From UBA7960 sp964624065 (GTDB lineage: Bacteria; Bacteroidota; Bacteroidia; Bacteroidales; UBA7960): a stretch of DNA of 19,144 nt. A model generated the notes under the pieces. The model was not told where the DNA came from. It searched no databases and saw only the letters and a list, made by a program, of their open reading frames with translations. The stretch covers positions 1-19,144 of the forward strand of contig CAZUWF010000037.1 of NCBI GenBank assembly GCA_964624065.1, given 5' to 3'. Shown piece by piece: positions 7,934-15,480 of the stretch (position 1 is the first letter of the stretch; each line of letters begins with the position of its first letter). Position numbers and translations under genes: made by a program.

Positions 7934-9082
7934 ATGTTAGGGTATTTTCAGGTTTTTTCATTTTTGGTGATCCTGTCTCTGGTTTTTTCGGGAAGCTATT
8001 CTATTTCAGGCAAATGGCTCAAAAAAGACACTCCCGGTAGCAGACAATTGAAGTGTGATAATGGGGACTATTCTGTTTTTCGAAGTCTAATCCAAGAGAA
8101 AAGTAGTGCCCAGTTTTCAATCATTTCTGCCAATAGCCCCATGGGCGAGGCCACCAGCCAATACCTTGGGCAAAACATTAGGAAAACCAACCCTGGAGTC
8201 ATTTGCCTATTTATTGTAACTCACCGCTCACAGGTAAAATTGACAAATAGACTCCAAGAGGCAGTTACCTTCCCCAGGTTTGTAGCCGTGGATGCCGAAT
8301 GGGGCATTGGGAAGCGGCTCACAGGAATGGAAGCCCCACCCTACCCCGTAACCTTTGGGGCGATTACAATAAACGATATTATATACGAAAGGGATCTGGT
8401 GATCGGCAACCAATTGAAAGAACTTGCAGTCAAGGTGGGTTTCCCTCTTGCAGTTGACGTTAACCCACACCCGAAAAACCCCCTTACATTCTGCCGCTCC
8501 TTGGGCGAGGGTCAGGAAAACGTGACCCCAAATGGTAACGCTCGCATACGCTGGTTGCAATACTCTGACTTTGTTGACAATAACGTTAGAAATAAACTTC
8601 GACCCAAATATCTGGTAGGCCTCAAAAAGCCGAAAATCACCAAATTGGAGGGGATTGAGGATGACCTTAACAATCGGACTGATGGAATACTGAACAACAA
8701 GCCCGCCGGTTCAGAAAACATTATCCTTCATAACAGTTCCCATACCTTTCCGCCTAAAAATCTCCGCCGAAAAAGAATAGTGATTCCCTCAATTGAAGAC
8801 CTAATGGGGAACCTCTTTCAGGAAATGATATTAAACGGCGCCAAGGCAAGTCGGCACCCAGTTGGAAAACCCCACGGTAGTAACGAACCCTGCCAATTGC
8901 TGAAAGCACTGGAAAATTACGATTTGGGGATTTTTGGAATTCACGGCCACGACCACAACCCTCACTGCAATTACGGAATCAATCGAGAAAAAATTCATAT
9001 GGAAAATCAAAAAGAAAAAGAGGTGATGGCATCAAATAATTTATCTACCAACAATTATGCTACTGGGAATAACTACTGTTGA
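7934..9082 (+). CDS. Eroded glycoside hydrolase family 3 gene, catalytic core missing
   Basis: The 382-codon frame starts with a signal-peptide-like segment (residues 1-23). Residues about 57-209 resemble the first part of a family 3 N-acetylglucosaminidase barrel: VKLTNRLQEA, FVAVDAEWGIGKRL, FGAITINDIIYE, and a NPHPKNPLTFCRSLGEGQENV-type segment. Residues about 216-350 resemble the part after the barrel: VRNKLRPKYLVGL, IEDDLNN, PPKNLRRKRIVIPSI and NYDLGIFGIHG. From family knowledge, about 200 residues should lie between, including the KHFPGHG loop and the aspartate nucleophile. They are absent, as is the C-terminal serine-hydrolase domain of many Bacteroidota relatives. The last 30 or so codons look non-coding and overlap the next gene by 26 bases. 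This is probably a decayed or repurposed copy; no hydrolase activity is expected. Family 3 hydrolases are unrelated to the auxin GH3 enzyme at 16,119. Confidence 0.6.
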   Translation: MLGYFQVFSFLVILSLVFSGSYSISGKWLKKDTPGSRQLKCDNGDYSVFRSLIQEKSSAQFSIISANSPMGEATSQYLGQNIRKTNPGVICLFIVTHRSQVKLTNRLQEAVTFPRFVAVDAEWGIGKRLTGMEAPPYPVTFGAITINDIIYERDLVIGNQLKELAVKVGFPLAVDVNPHPKNPLTFCRSLGEGQENVTPNGNARIRWLQYSDFVDNNVRNKLRPKYLVGLKKPKITKLEGIEDDLNNRTDGILNNKPAGSENIILHNSSHTFPPKNLRRKRIVIPSIEDLMGNLFQEMILNGAKASRHPVGKPHGSNEPCQLLKALENYDLGIFGIHGHDHNPHCNYGINREKIHMENQKEKEVMASNNLSTNNYATGNNYC

Positions 9083-9716
9083 ATGGATTGGCTACATTGC
9101 CTCGGTTTTGGTGGCAACTTCCCTTACCATGAGTTCCATTGTCAAGCTTAGATGGTTTAGCTTGGCCGGATCTTCAATTTTCTCTCTATACGGGTTCTTG
9201 ATAGGGGCTTTGCCAGTTGGTTTCCTCAATTCCTTCATAGCCCTTGTCAACGTTTATTACCTGCGAAAAATGTATTCCAAGGAGGAGGCTTTCAAGGTGA
9301 TCGAAATCAACCCAAATGGTTCGTACATTAGGTATTTCTTACAGTTTTTCGAAAAGGATATTGATTTGTTTTTCCCAAATTTCAAGTTTCAGAAGTCCGA
9401 ATTCTTGCAAGACAAGGTAAACTCACTCACCCTGTTAATAATGCGCAACGGAGCCTCGGCCGGAATCTTTCTAGGAAAAATCTATGGAAACGAAGTCACG
9501 GTGGTGATTGACTACGTAAAACCCGAATTCAGGGACCTCAAACCTGCTTTTTATCTTTATGAGGATAATCAAGAACTTTTTGCCCATAGGGGCGTTAATA
9601 AGATAGTGAGCCTGTCTCGCAATGAGACCCATTCAAAGTATTTAAAAAAAATTGGGTTCGAAGATAAGACTTCAAGTTCAGGAGAGATAATTTTTGTCAA
9701 ACACTTAAACAACTAA
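9057..9716 (+). CDS. YgjV-like inner membrane protein with GNAT-like C-terminal part
   Basis: The 219-residue protein has three or so membrane segments in its first 75 residues (EWIGYIASVLVATSLTM, FSLAGSSIFSLYGFLIG, VGFLNSFIALVNVYYL), resembling YgjV-type inner membrane proteins of unknown function. The rest is soluble. It ends with features of GNAT acetyltransferase folds: a beta-strand VTVVIDYVKPEF, then HSKYLKKIGFE, which resembles the last motif of that fold. I do not see the classic acetyl-CoA loop with Q/RxxGxG/A, so catalysis is doubtful. The start overlaps the end of the eroded hydrolase frame by 26 bases, in a different frame. The next gene begins three bases after the stop, so the two are co-transcribed. 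Confidence 0.7.
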   Translation: MLLGITTVEWIGYIASVLVATSLTMSSIVKLRWFSLAGSSIFSLYGFLIGALPVGFLNSFIALVNVYYLRKMYSKEEAFKVIEINPNGSYIRYFLQFFEKDIDLFFPNFKFQKSEFLQDKVNSLTLLIMRNGASAGIFLGKIYGNEVTVVIDYVKPEFRDLKPAFYLYEDNQELFAHRGVNKIVSLSRNETHSKYLKKIGFEDKTSSSGEIIFVKHLNN

Positions 9717-9719
9717 AAA

Positions 9720-10544
9720 ATGAAAACCTTCATATTTTGGATCGGAGCCGTGATCCTGACCCTTGCCAGCGTTTACTACACCCGTGTTACCGGCCCCACC
9801 AAGCCTGTAAGAGGGTCGGTTGATATAGCAGGAGAAACCATAAATTACAGGTTAATAAGGACTTTCCCAATGCCATTCAACGCTCCCATTAGGGTTAATG
9901 TTGAAAATAAGGATATTACCGGATACTATCGATACAAGCGCACGCCCAGCCACGATGACTGGACTTTTGCCGATATGGTAAGAAATGAGGATGGGCAGTT
10001 GGTTGCCTCCTTGCCAAGGCTTGCCGCCGGCGGTAAAACAGCATATCAGATATTTTTGGTGAAGGGCGAGGAGGAGGTGGCTGTTACCGAAAATCCCGTT
10101 GTTTTGAGATTTAGAAATCAGGTGCCAGCTTGGGCTATGATCCCCCACATCTTATTGATGTTCGTTGCCATCTTCTTTAGCATCAGGGCATGTATTGGAG
10201 TGATTTTCAAGGAAAACCCAATGAAATTAACCATCGCCACTCTAATAGCATTGATCGCAGGTGGTTTGATTTTCGGACCCATTGTGCAGAAGTATGCATT
10301 TGGAGAATTCTGGACAGGATTTCCATTGGGGACCGACCTTACAGACAATAAAACCCTTATTATGTTCATATTCTGGTTGTTTGCATTCATAATGCTACGC
10401 CGAAACCCCGAAGATCGCAAATGGGTAATTGTTGCAGCTGTTGTTACCCTTATTGCGTACCTAATACCACACAGTGTTCTAGGAACCGAAATTGATTTCA
10501 CCAAGGAAGCAGCCGGCCAGGCGGTTAGTTGGCTGAGGGGTTGA
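9720..10544 (+). CDS. Unrecognised membrane protein with a periplasmic domain
   Basis: I do not recognise this 274-residue protein. A hydrophobic N-terminus (about 1-19) could be a signal anchor. It is followed by a likely extracytoplasmic domain (about 30-130) rich in short beta-type segments. Four further hydrophobic segments follow at about 139-162, 170-192, 212-230 and 238-257. Hydrophobic and polar patterning and normal codon use suggest a real gene. It begins three bases after the YgjV-like stop, so the pair may work together in the inner membrane. No catalytic motif is visible. Similar proteins may be conserved in Bacteroidota, but I cannot confirm that here. Confidence 0.68.
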   Translation: MKTFIFWIGAVILTLASVYYTRVTGPTKPVRGSVDIAGETINYRLIRTFPMPFNAPIRVNVENKDITGYYRYKRTPSHDDWTFADMVRNEDGQLVASLPRLAAGGKTAYQIFLVKGEEEVAVTENPVVLRFRNQVPAWAMIPHILLMFVAIFFSIRACIGVIFKENPMKLTIATLIALIAGGLIFGPIVQKYAFGEFWTGFPLGTDLTDNKTLIMFIFWLFAFIMLRRNPEDRKWVIVAAVVTLIAYLIPHSVLGTEIDFTKEAAGQAVSWLRG

Positions 10545-10712
10545 GAGTCTTTGAAGTCTGGGAAGGTTTTGGGAGTTGAAGGGGCGAGGTAAAATTCATA
10601 ATTTCCATTTACGAATTGAAACTAGTTAATCGTTCTTTTGTTAAGGGTCACCTACTACTTTCTGACTGCTACATTCTGATCGCAAATCACCAATAACTAA
10701 CAACCATTCTGA

Positions 10713-11555
10713 ATGAAATACATAGGAGCCCACGTTAGCGCGGCCGGGGGGGTTGAAAATGCCCCCTTGAACGCCCGCGAAATCGGTGCAACGGCTTTTG
10801 CACTTTTTACCAAAAATCAGAAGCAGTGGTTCTCGGCACCACTTACAAAGGAGAGCGTAGTACTTTTCAAACAAAGATGCCAAGACCTGGGCTTTAGCCC
10901 CGATCAAGTCTTGCCGCACGATAGCTACCTTATAAACCTTGGACATCCGGAAAAGGATGGGTTAACCTTATCGCGTAAGGCATTTCTCGACGAAATGATG
11001 CGTTGCGAGCAGCTTGGATTGAACAGGCTTAACTTCCACCCGGGTTCGCATCTAAACAAAATCTCCATCGATGACTGCCTCGCAAGAATTTCTGAATCAA
11101 TAAATATGGCGTTGGAAAAAACCACAGGTGTTTCAGCAATTATCGAAAACACAGCTGGACAAGGGACAAATTTAGGCCACACATTCGAGCAAATTGCCCA
11201 AATAATCCACAAGGTGGACGACAAGAGCCGTGTGGGGGTTTGCCTCGACACGGCTCATACCTTAGCCGCGGGTTACGACATTAGATCAACACAGCCGTTT
11301 TGCGATACCTTTGGTATGTTCGACGATATAATTGGCTTCAAATATCTCAAAGGTATGCATCTCAACGACTCCAAGAAAGACCTTGCAACAAGGGTTGATC
11401 GGCACGACGAAATTGGCAAAGGATTCGTAGGGCTCGAAACCTTCAAACTGATTATTAACGACCCGCGGTTTGACAATATTCCATTAATACTAGAAACTCC
11501 CAATCCAGATAACTGGGCCAGTGAAATAGAGCTTCTCAGGAATTTGAGAAACTGA
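10713..11555 (+). CDS. nfo: Endonuclease IV (AP endonuclease Nfo)
   Basis: Endonuclease IV cuts DNA on the 5' side of abasic sites in base excision repair and can start repair of some oxidised bases. The protein has 280 residues. All nine metal-binding residues of the trinuclear zinc site are present at the E. coli numbering: His69, His109, Glu145, Asp179, His182, His216, Asp229, His231 and Glu261. The start YIGAHVSAAGG, the NFHPGSH motif, the CLDTAH motif and HLNDSK are family signatures. It has 168 bases of upstream non-coding DNA with no convincing TAnnTTTG site. It ends at the convergent terminator shared with the - strand genes. Confidence 0.97.
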   Translation: MKYIGAHVSAAGGVENAPLNAREIGATAFALFTKNQKQWFSAPLTKESVVLFKQRCQDLGFSPDQVLPHDSYLINLGHPEKDGLTLSRKAFLDEMMRCEQLGLNRLNFHPGSHLNKISIDDCLARISESINMALEKTTGVSAIIENTAGQGTNLGHTFEQIAQIIHKVDDKSRVGVCLDTAHTLAAGYDIRSTQPFCDTFGMFDDIIGFKYLKGMHLNDSKKDLATRVDRHDEIGKGFVGLETFKLIINDPRFDNIPLILETPNPDNWASEIELLRNLRN

Positions 11556-11571
11556 AAGGTAAAGTAGTTGA

Positions 11572-11624
11572 GGAGTTTTTGGTTGAACTCCAAATAAAAG
11601 CCCAGTGATTTCTATCATTGGGCT
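11572..11624. terminator. Bidirectional terminator between nfo and the nifU-like gene
   Basis: The main hairpin pairs AGCCCAGTGA (11599-11608) with TCATTGGGCT (11615-11624): ten base pairs with one wobble and a six-base loop. On the - strand it is followed by TTTTATTT, on the + strand by a weaker T-rich stretch. A smaller hairpin, GGAGTT (11572-11577) with AACTCC (11586-11591), sits on the nfo side. Convergent genes on both sides fit a shared terminator. Confidence 0.82.
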
Positions 11625-11645
11625 CAATATTTTGTTACAATGGGG

Positions 11646-11888
11646 TTAGTAAACCTTCTCCACTGATTTAATTTCTGGTATGGCCTTTTTTATTGCCTGC
11701 TCAACCCCAGCTTTTAGAGTCATTGTACTCATCGGGCAGCTTCCGCAAGCGCCCAGCAGTTCAACCCAAACGGTGTTGTCTTCGGTTAGCTTAACAAATC
11801 TGATGTTTCCTCCATCGGCTTGAAGGTAAGGCCTGATTTGGTCAATGGCATTCTCAACTTTTTGTACTAGTTCTTCTTTTGTAGTCAT
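11646..11888 (-). CDS. NifU-type C-terminal domain iron-sulfur protein
   Basis: This is an 80-residue, single-domain NifU C-terminal protein. It carries the CxxC motif as GACGSCPMS (Cys48 and Cys51), which binds or passes on an iron-sulfur cluster. The YLQADGGNIRFV segment and the TLKAGVEQAIKKAIPEI helix are typical. Such short proteins act as cluster scaffolds or carriers in the cytoplasm. It lies 84 bases downstream of mrp on the same strand, and Mrp-type ATPases are also cluster carriers, so the two probably cooperate. The gap between them holds no clear promoter. Confidence 0.94.
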   Translation of the reverse strand: MTTKEELVQKVENAIDQIRPYLQADGGNIRFVKLTEDNTVWVELLGACGSCPMSTMTLKAGVEQAIKKAIPEIKSVEKVY

Positions 11889-11972
11889 TATTGAAAAAGG
11901 TTATTAGGTTTATTTACGGTTTGAATTTTTAAGTTCTAAACAACAATTTTGGACTATTGGTTCATTATTTTA

Positions 11973-13064
11973 TTAAGGTACCTTTTCACCTTGTTTTTTT
12001 GCATTGCGGATTGATACTTGCCTTGCAAGCTCGCTAGCCAGGCTGTCGAAATATGGCTTTGAAAGGCTGTGTGGGTTAAGAATTTCAGGTTTACCGCCAT
12101 CCACGCCCTCCATAACAGACTGTATAATTGGAATTTGCCCCAAGAAGGGTACGCCAGCTTGGTCAGCAAGTTTTTGCCCTCCCCCCTTCCCAAAGAGGTA
12201 ATACCTATTTTGAGGAAGCTCTGCTGGGGTAAACCAAGACATATTTTCAACCACGCCTAGCACCGGAACATTAATGTTGCTATTCATGAACATATCTATA
12301 CCCTTTCGGGCATCGGCAGTGGCAATTTGCTGTGGTGTGGTTACTACTATTGCACCGGTGAGAGGAATAGTTTGAACCATAGTGAGGTGAATGTCGCCTG
12401 TGCCGGGAGGTAGGTCGATAAGCATGTAGTCTAGCTCGCCCCACTGCACATCGGTTATCATTTGCTTCAGGAAGTTGGCTGCCATTGGACCACGCCAAAC
12501 AAGGGCGCGGGAGGCGTCAACAAAGAAACCAATAGATGCCAAAAATACCCCGTATCGCTCAAATGGAATGGCCATTAGCCTTCCGCCGCCAACATCGATT
12601 GCGGTTAATTCAACCCCTTGGGAATCAAACATTAATGGTATTGATGGGCCATAAATATCAGCATCAAGGAGGCCAACCCTTGCACCGCTCTTCGCCAAAG
12701 AAACGGCTATATTGGCAGCTACCGTCGATTTTCCCACTCCACCTTTACCACTTGAAATCGCGACAATGTTTTTTACACCAGGGAGAATTGGCTCGTTCTT
12801 GGATCTTCCGGCCGTAACCCTTGAGGTTAGGTTCACCTTTACTTCAGCTTCTGGATCCACAAAGTCATTGATGGCACTTGTGCAAGCACTTTTCAAACTA
12901 TCCTTGAGCGGGCAAGCAGGGGTGGTGAGCACCAACGAAAAACTAACCTTCTTACCTTCAACCTGCAAGTCGCGGATCATTCCCAGTGCAACCAAATCTT
13001 TCTTGAGATCGGGGTCAATAACATTGCCCAAGGCTTCCAGAACCTTATCGGTAGTAATGTTCAC
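11973..13064 (-). CDS. mrp: Mrp/ApbC-type iron-sulfur cluster carrier ATPase
   Basis: The 363-residue protein has an N-terminal MIP18/DUF59 domain (about 1-85) and a P-loop ATPase domain. The deviant Walker A motif is GKGGVGKS (106-113), with the DADIYGPS switch region near 134-141 and LIDLPPGTGD near 215-224. These features place it in the Mrp/NBP35 family, which loads iron-sulfur clusters onto target proteins. The usual CxxC cluster-binding pair after ENMS is missing; the sequence there is ENMSWFTPAELPQN (273-286). The only cysteines in the protein are at 51 and 61. The start is GTG at 13,062-13,064, because an in-frame TAA lies two codons upstream. It sits between the alkyltransferase-like gene and the nifU-like gene. 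Confidence 0.94.
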   Translation of the reverse strand: MNITTDKVLEALGNVIDPDLKKDLVALGMIRDLQVEGKKVSFSLVLTTPACPLKDSLKSACTSAINDFVDPEAEVKVNLTSRVTAGRSKNEPILPGVKNIVAISSGKGGVGKSTVAANIAVSLAKSGARVGLLDADIYGPSIPLMFDSQGVELTAIDVGGGRLMAIPFERYGVFLASIGFFVDASRALVWRGPMAANFLKQMITDVQWGELDYMLIDLPPGTGDIHLTMVQTIPLTGAIVVTTPQQIATADARKGIDMFMNSNINVPVLGVVENMSWFTPAELPQNRYYLFGKGGGQKLADQAGVPFLGQIPIIQSVMEGVDGGKPEILNPHSLSKPYFDSLASELARQVSIRNAKKQGEKVP

Positions 13065-13173
13065 TTTTTAATTTTTATTAAGACTGTGTAAAATTAATAC
13101 TTATTTTTGATTTCAGGCGCTTTTACCTTTACCTTTCTTGGAGCAATTCAAAATTACCCAACCCTAATCTCAT

Positions 13174-13518
13174 CTAAAGCTCCTTATTTGGGTCCCAAAA
13201 CAGCTTTGAAAAGTTCACTAATTGATCATCCTTAACCTCAACTCCTTCTGATTCAAGCATCTGCTGCATGACAAGGGTTCCTCCAAAAAAGTGCTTTCCG
13301 GTAAGCATTCCAATTCTGTTTACAACCCGATGTGCAGGCACGAAATCGGGCGATGAATGGCAGCAGTTCAACGCCCACCCAACCATACGTGCTGCCCTGG
13401 CCGAAGAAAGATATTTTGCTATAGCACCGTATGTTGAGACCCTGCCAAACGGAATTAGACGAACAACTTGGTAAACCTGGTCAAAAAAATGGTTGTATTC
13501 GGAGTCTTTAAATGCCAT
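13174..13518 (-). CDS. Alkyltransferase-like protein (ATL), MGMT family
   Basis: This 114-residue protein is the DNA-binding domain of the O6-alkylguanine DNA alkyltransferase family. The active-site motif, normally PCHRV, reads PAHRV, so Ala62 replaces the alkyl-accepting cysteine. It should therefore bind alkylated DNA without repairing it, and by analogy with known ATL proteins may hand the lesion to nucleotide excision repair. Tyr30 (in VSTYG) and Arg44 (in RAARMVGWAL), which flip the damaged base, are kept. The gene stands alone, with 109 bases to mrp and 189 bases to trmB. Those 189 bases (13,519-13,707) hold no clear promoter or gene. Confidence 0.9.
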   Translation of the reverse strand: MAFKDSEYNHFFDQVYQVVRLIPFGRVSTYGAIAKYLSSARAARMVGWALNCCHSSPDFVPAHRVVNRIGMLTGKHFFGGTLVMQQMLESEGVEVKDDQLVNFSKLFWDPNKEL

Positions 13519-13707
13519 AGGTAAAATGAGAGAAAAAGAAAAATTAATCGAAATAGTTAAAGAATGAAAGACCGTGAAAATCTAACCTTATAAAAAGTTT
13601 TTCGGCAATAGAAAACCGCCGCGCCTATGCAGCGAGAAGGAGGTTAATCGTTGATAGTCAATCATAATCATTTATACGCCAAAGTCAATAATCTGCTCAA
13701 AATGCTC

Positions 13708-14382
13708 TTATTCTTTCAAAACAAATTGCAAGTACTTGATGGGTATTCCTTTTGAGCGGTAGATTGATTCGTAATGACTCTCCACATCCCTTACAACCTG
13801 TTCACCCTCGAAGGGTAGGTTGTAAAGGTCTTTGGTTGCAAACAACAGCTTGTGGTTTTGCTCGGAAATTACTTCCAGGGTGTATTCAAACAGCGCTTCA
13901 CTATCTGTTTTGAGATTTATAGTACCTTCAGTCTTTAATATGGGTCTGTAACGTGATAGAAATTGAGGGCTTGTCAATCGTTTTTTCGACCTCGAACCGC
14001 GCAAATGTGGATCGGGAAAAGTTAACCATATTGCAGATACTTCGTTTTCCGAAAAAAAGAAATTCAATCTCTCTGCTTGGATTCTAAGGAAGACCACATT
14101 TTTGAGGTTTTCGTCAATGGCTTGCCTTGCTCCCTTCCAAATTCGTTCGCCCTTAATGTCGATTCCTATAAAATTCTTTTGCGGATGCTTGCGGGCAAGA
14201 GCAAGCGAATATTCTCCCTTGCCGCACCCAATTTCAAGGATAATCGGATTATTGTTTTTAAATACTAATTGATTCCACCTGCTTTTGAAGAGGTGGTCTT
14301 CAACCGGATATTTGTCGTTTGGTTGTATAACGTTAAGGAACCCATCTATTTGGGCGAAACGTATCAGCTTTTTCTTAGCCAC
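13708..14382 (-). CDS. trmB: tRNA (guanine-N7-)-methyltransferase TrmB
   Basis: TrmB makes 7-methylguanosine at position 46 in the variable loop of tRNA, using SAM. The protein has 224 residues. The SAM-binding motif is EIGCGKGEY (50-58), followed by GIDIKGERI, and the family motif is TFPDPH (121-126) with a downstream basic SRSKKRL. The start is GTG (14,380-14,382); an in-frame TAA lies just upstream and no ATG is near. It begins 16 bases after the SPOR-protein stop, so it likely belongs to the same transcript. Confidence 0.95.
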   Translation of the reverse strand: MAKKKLIRFAQIDGFLNVIQPNDKYPVEDHLFKSRWNQLVFKNNNPIILEIGCGKGEYSLALARKHPQKNFIGIDIKGERIWKGARQAIDENLKNVVFLRIQAERLNFFFSENEVSAIWLTFPDPHLRGSRSKKRLTSPQFLSRYRPILKTEGTINLKTDSEALFEYTLEVISEQNHKLLFATKDLYNLPFEGEQVVRDVESHYESIYRSKGIPIKYLQFVLKE

Positions 14383-14398
14383 TGATTACAGAAATTAT

Positions 14399-15448
14399 TT
14401 ACCTGGGTTTGTGCCTATAAATGTAGGCATCCCTAAATCCTAAATCCCTAACCTTCGCCAGTTCAGTTTCGGCTTCTTGGAGGTCGTAAAAATATCCATA
14501 GCTAACCCTGTGATATCCCGGTTCAGTCATCATAAATGGCCTGGCGTAAATTCCTCCGGCATCCCGCATCGCCTTGGCTTTGTCCTCGGCAAGTTCGATG
14601 CTAGGAAAAGCCCCAACCACTACAAAGTAAGCGGCCACCCCACTTTGTGGAATGAATGGCTTAGCCTCGAAAGGGTCAAGCTCAGGTTCAGGGCTAGGTT
14701 CTGCTTCGGGTAATGGGACTTTTTCAACTACCTCAACCTCGGGCTTGGGAGGTTCTAAAAGTTTTGAAATAGTGGGCAACAATAGATAAATGGCAACAGC
14801 CATAATTAGAAATGCAACTAAAAACCATATCCAGCCTGATTTTCTTCTCTTGCTTTCATTTATTATAGGTTCTATTAATGACTTTGGTTTTTCCAAAATT
14901 GGCTCGGTAGGTATGGGTTCAGGCTTTTCTACCGGCTCCATTGTTCGGGTAAGACCTGATGCCTCTCCTGACCTTTCATTTTCAACTTTTGATTCGGCTA
15001 AGGCCGCGGCTATTTCCGAGGTCGGTTCCGACGCTATGGTTGGTGCTGGTATGGCCTCCAATCCTGCCGATTGGGAGAGGTAGTTTATGGAGGTATCGGG
15101 TTCAAAGATTATTTCTCCCTGGCCGCCCTTTGAAAATAGGCCTATCTGTTCGAGCATCACTTTTCCTCCTTCGTCGAGCTTGGAGTGAAGCTCACCCACA
15201 AACGAATCGATATGGTTTTCCACAAAAGAAAAATCCGCCCCGGTGATTGATGCAATGAGTTTTGCCACCAGTGGCTCACCGTGCTTTACCGCTGGATCAA
15301 ATTTGATTTGCTTTCGAGGTGCTTCAATTTTTTTTTCTTCCGGAATGAACCGAGCTGGAATGTAATTGGTGGAAAACTCGCCAAAGTTTGGCAAAACAAC
15401 CTTATCGATCTCAAAAAGAAGATGGCTAATAAATGGCCCCATTTCCAT
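14399..15448 (-). CDS. Membrane protein with HU-like N-terminus and SPOR domain
   Basis: The 349-residue protein has three parts. Residues about 1-120 resemble the bacterial HU-CCDC81 type pair of HU-like domains. A Pro/Glu-rich linker (about 130-200) leads to one transmembrane helix (about 205-226) preceded by RRK, which predicts a cytoplasmic N-terminus. After another acidic proline-rich linker, a SPOR domain (about 272-346, with YFVVVGAFPS and YHRVSYGYF) lies in the periplasm. SPOR domains bind peptidoglycan stripped of stem peptides, chiefly at division sites. The protein may therefore join a cytoplasmic partner, perhaps DNA or protein, to the cell wall. That role is inference. It lies 32 bases after the kinase stop and 16 bases before trmB. 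Confidence 0.86.
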   Translation of the reverse strand: MEMGPFISHLLFEIDKVVLPNFGEFSTNYIPARFIPEEKKIEAPRKQIKFDPAVKHGEPLVAKLIASITGADFSFVENHIDSFVGELHSKLDEGGKVMLEQIGLFSKGGQGEIIFEPDTSINYLSQSAGLEAIPAPTIASEPTSEIAAALAESKVENERSGEASGLTRTMEPVEKPEPIPTEPILEKPKSLIEPIINESKRRKSGWIWFLVAFLIMAVAIYLLLPTISKLLEPPKPEVEVVEKVPLPEAEPSPEPELDPFEAKPFIPQSGVAAYFVVVGAFPSIELAEDKAKAMRDAGGIYARPFMMTEPGYHRVSYGYFYDLQEAETELAKVRDLGFRDAYIYRHKPR

Positions 15449-15480
15449 AACAATATTTTTTGGTGGGATTATTGGTAACT

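Noticed and set aside
10118..10504. 128-codon open frame on the - strand opposite the unknown membrane protein
   Set aside because: It is the antisense shadow of a + strand frame with clear membrane segments and has no recognisable domain or promoter.
10625..10680. Possible promoter before nfo (TTTG at 10,637, TACTTTCT at 10,656)
   Set aside because: The -7 box has two mismatches and the spacing is only 15 bases, too weak to annotate.
13102..13109. TATTTTTG on the + strand, a perfect TAnnTTTG box
   Set aside because: It lies between two - strand genes and no + strand gene follows, so it is most likely a chance match in AT-rich DNA.
13596..13640. Weak hairpin (CGGC...GCCG on the - strand) downstream of trmB
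   Set aside because: Four pairs only, and the A and T runs beside it could pair in several ways, so it was not called a terminator.
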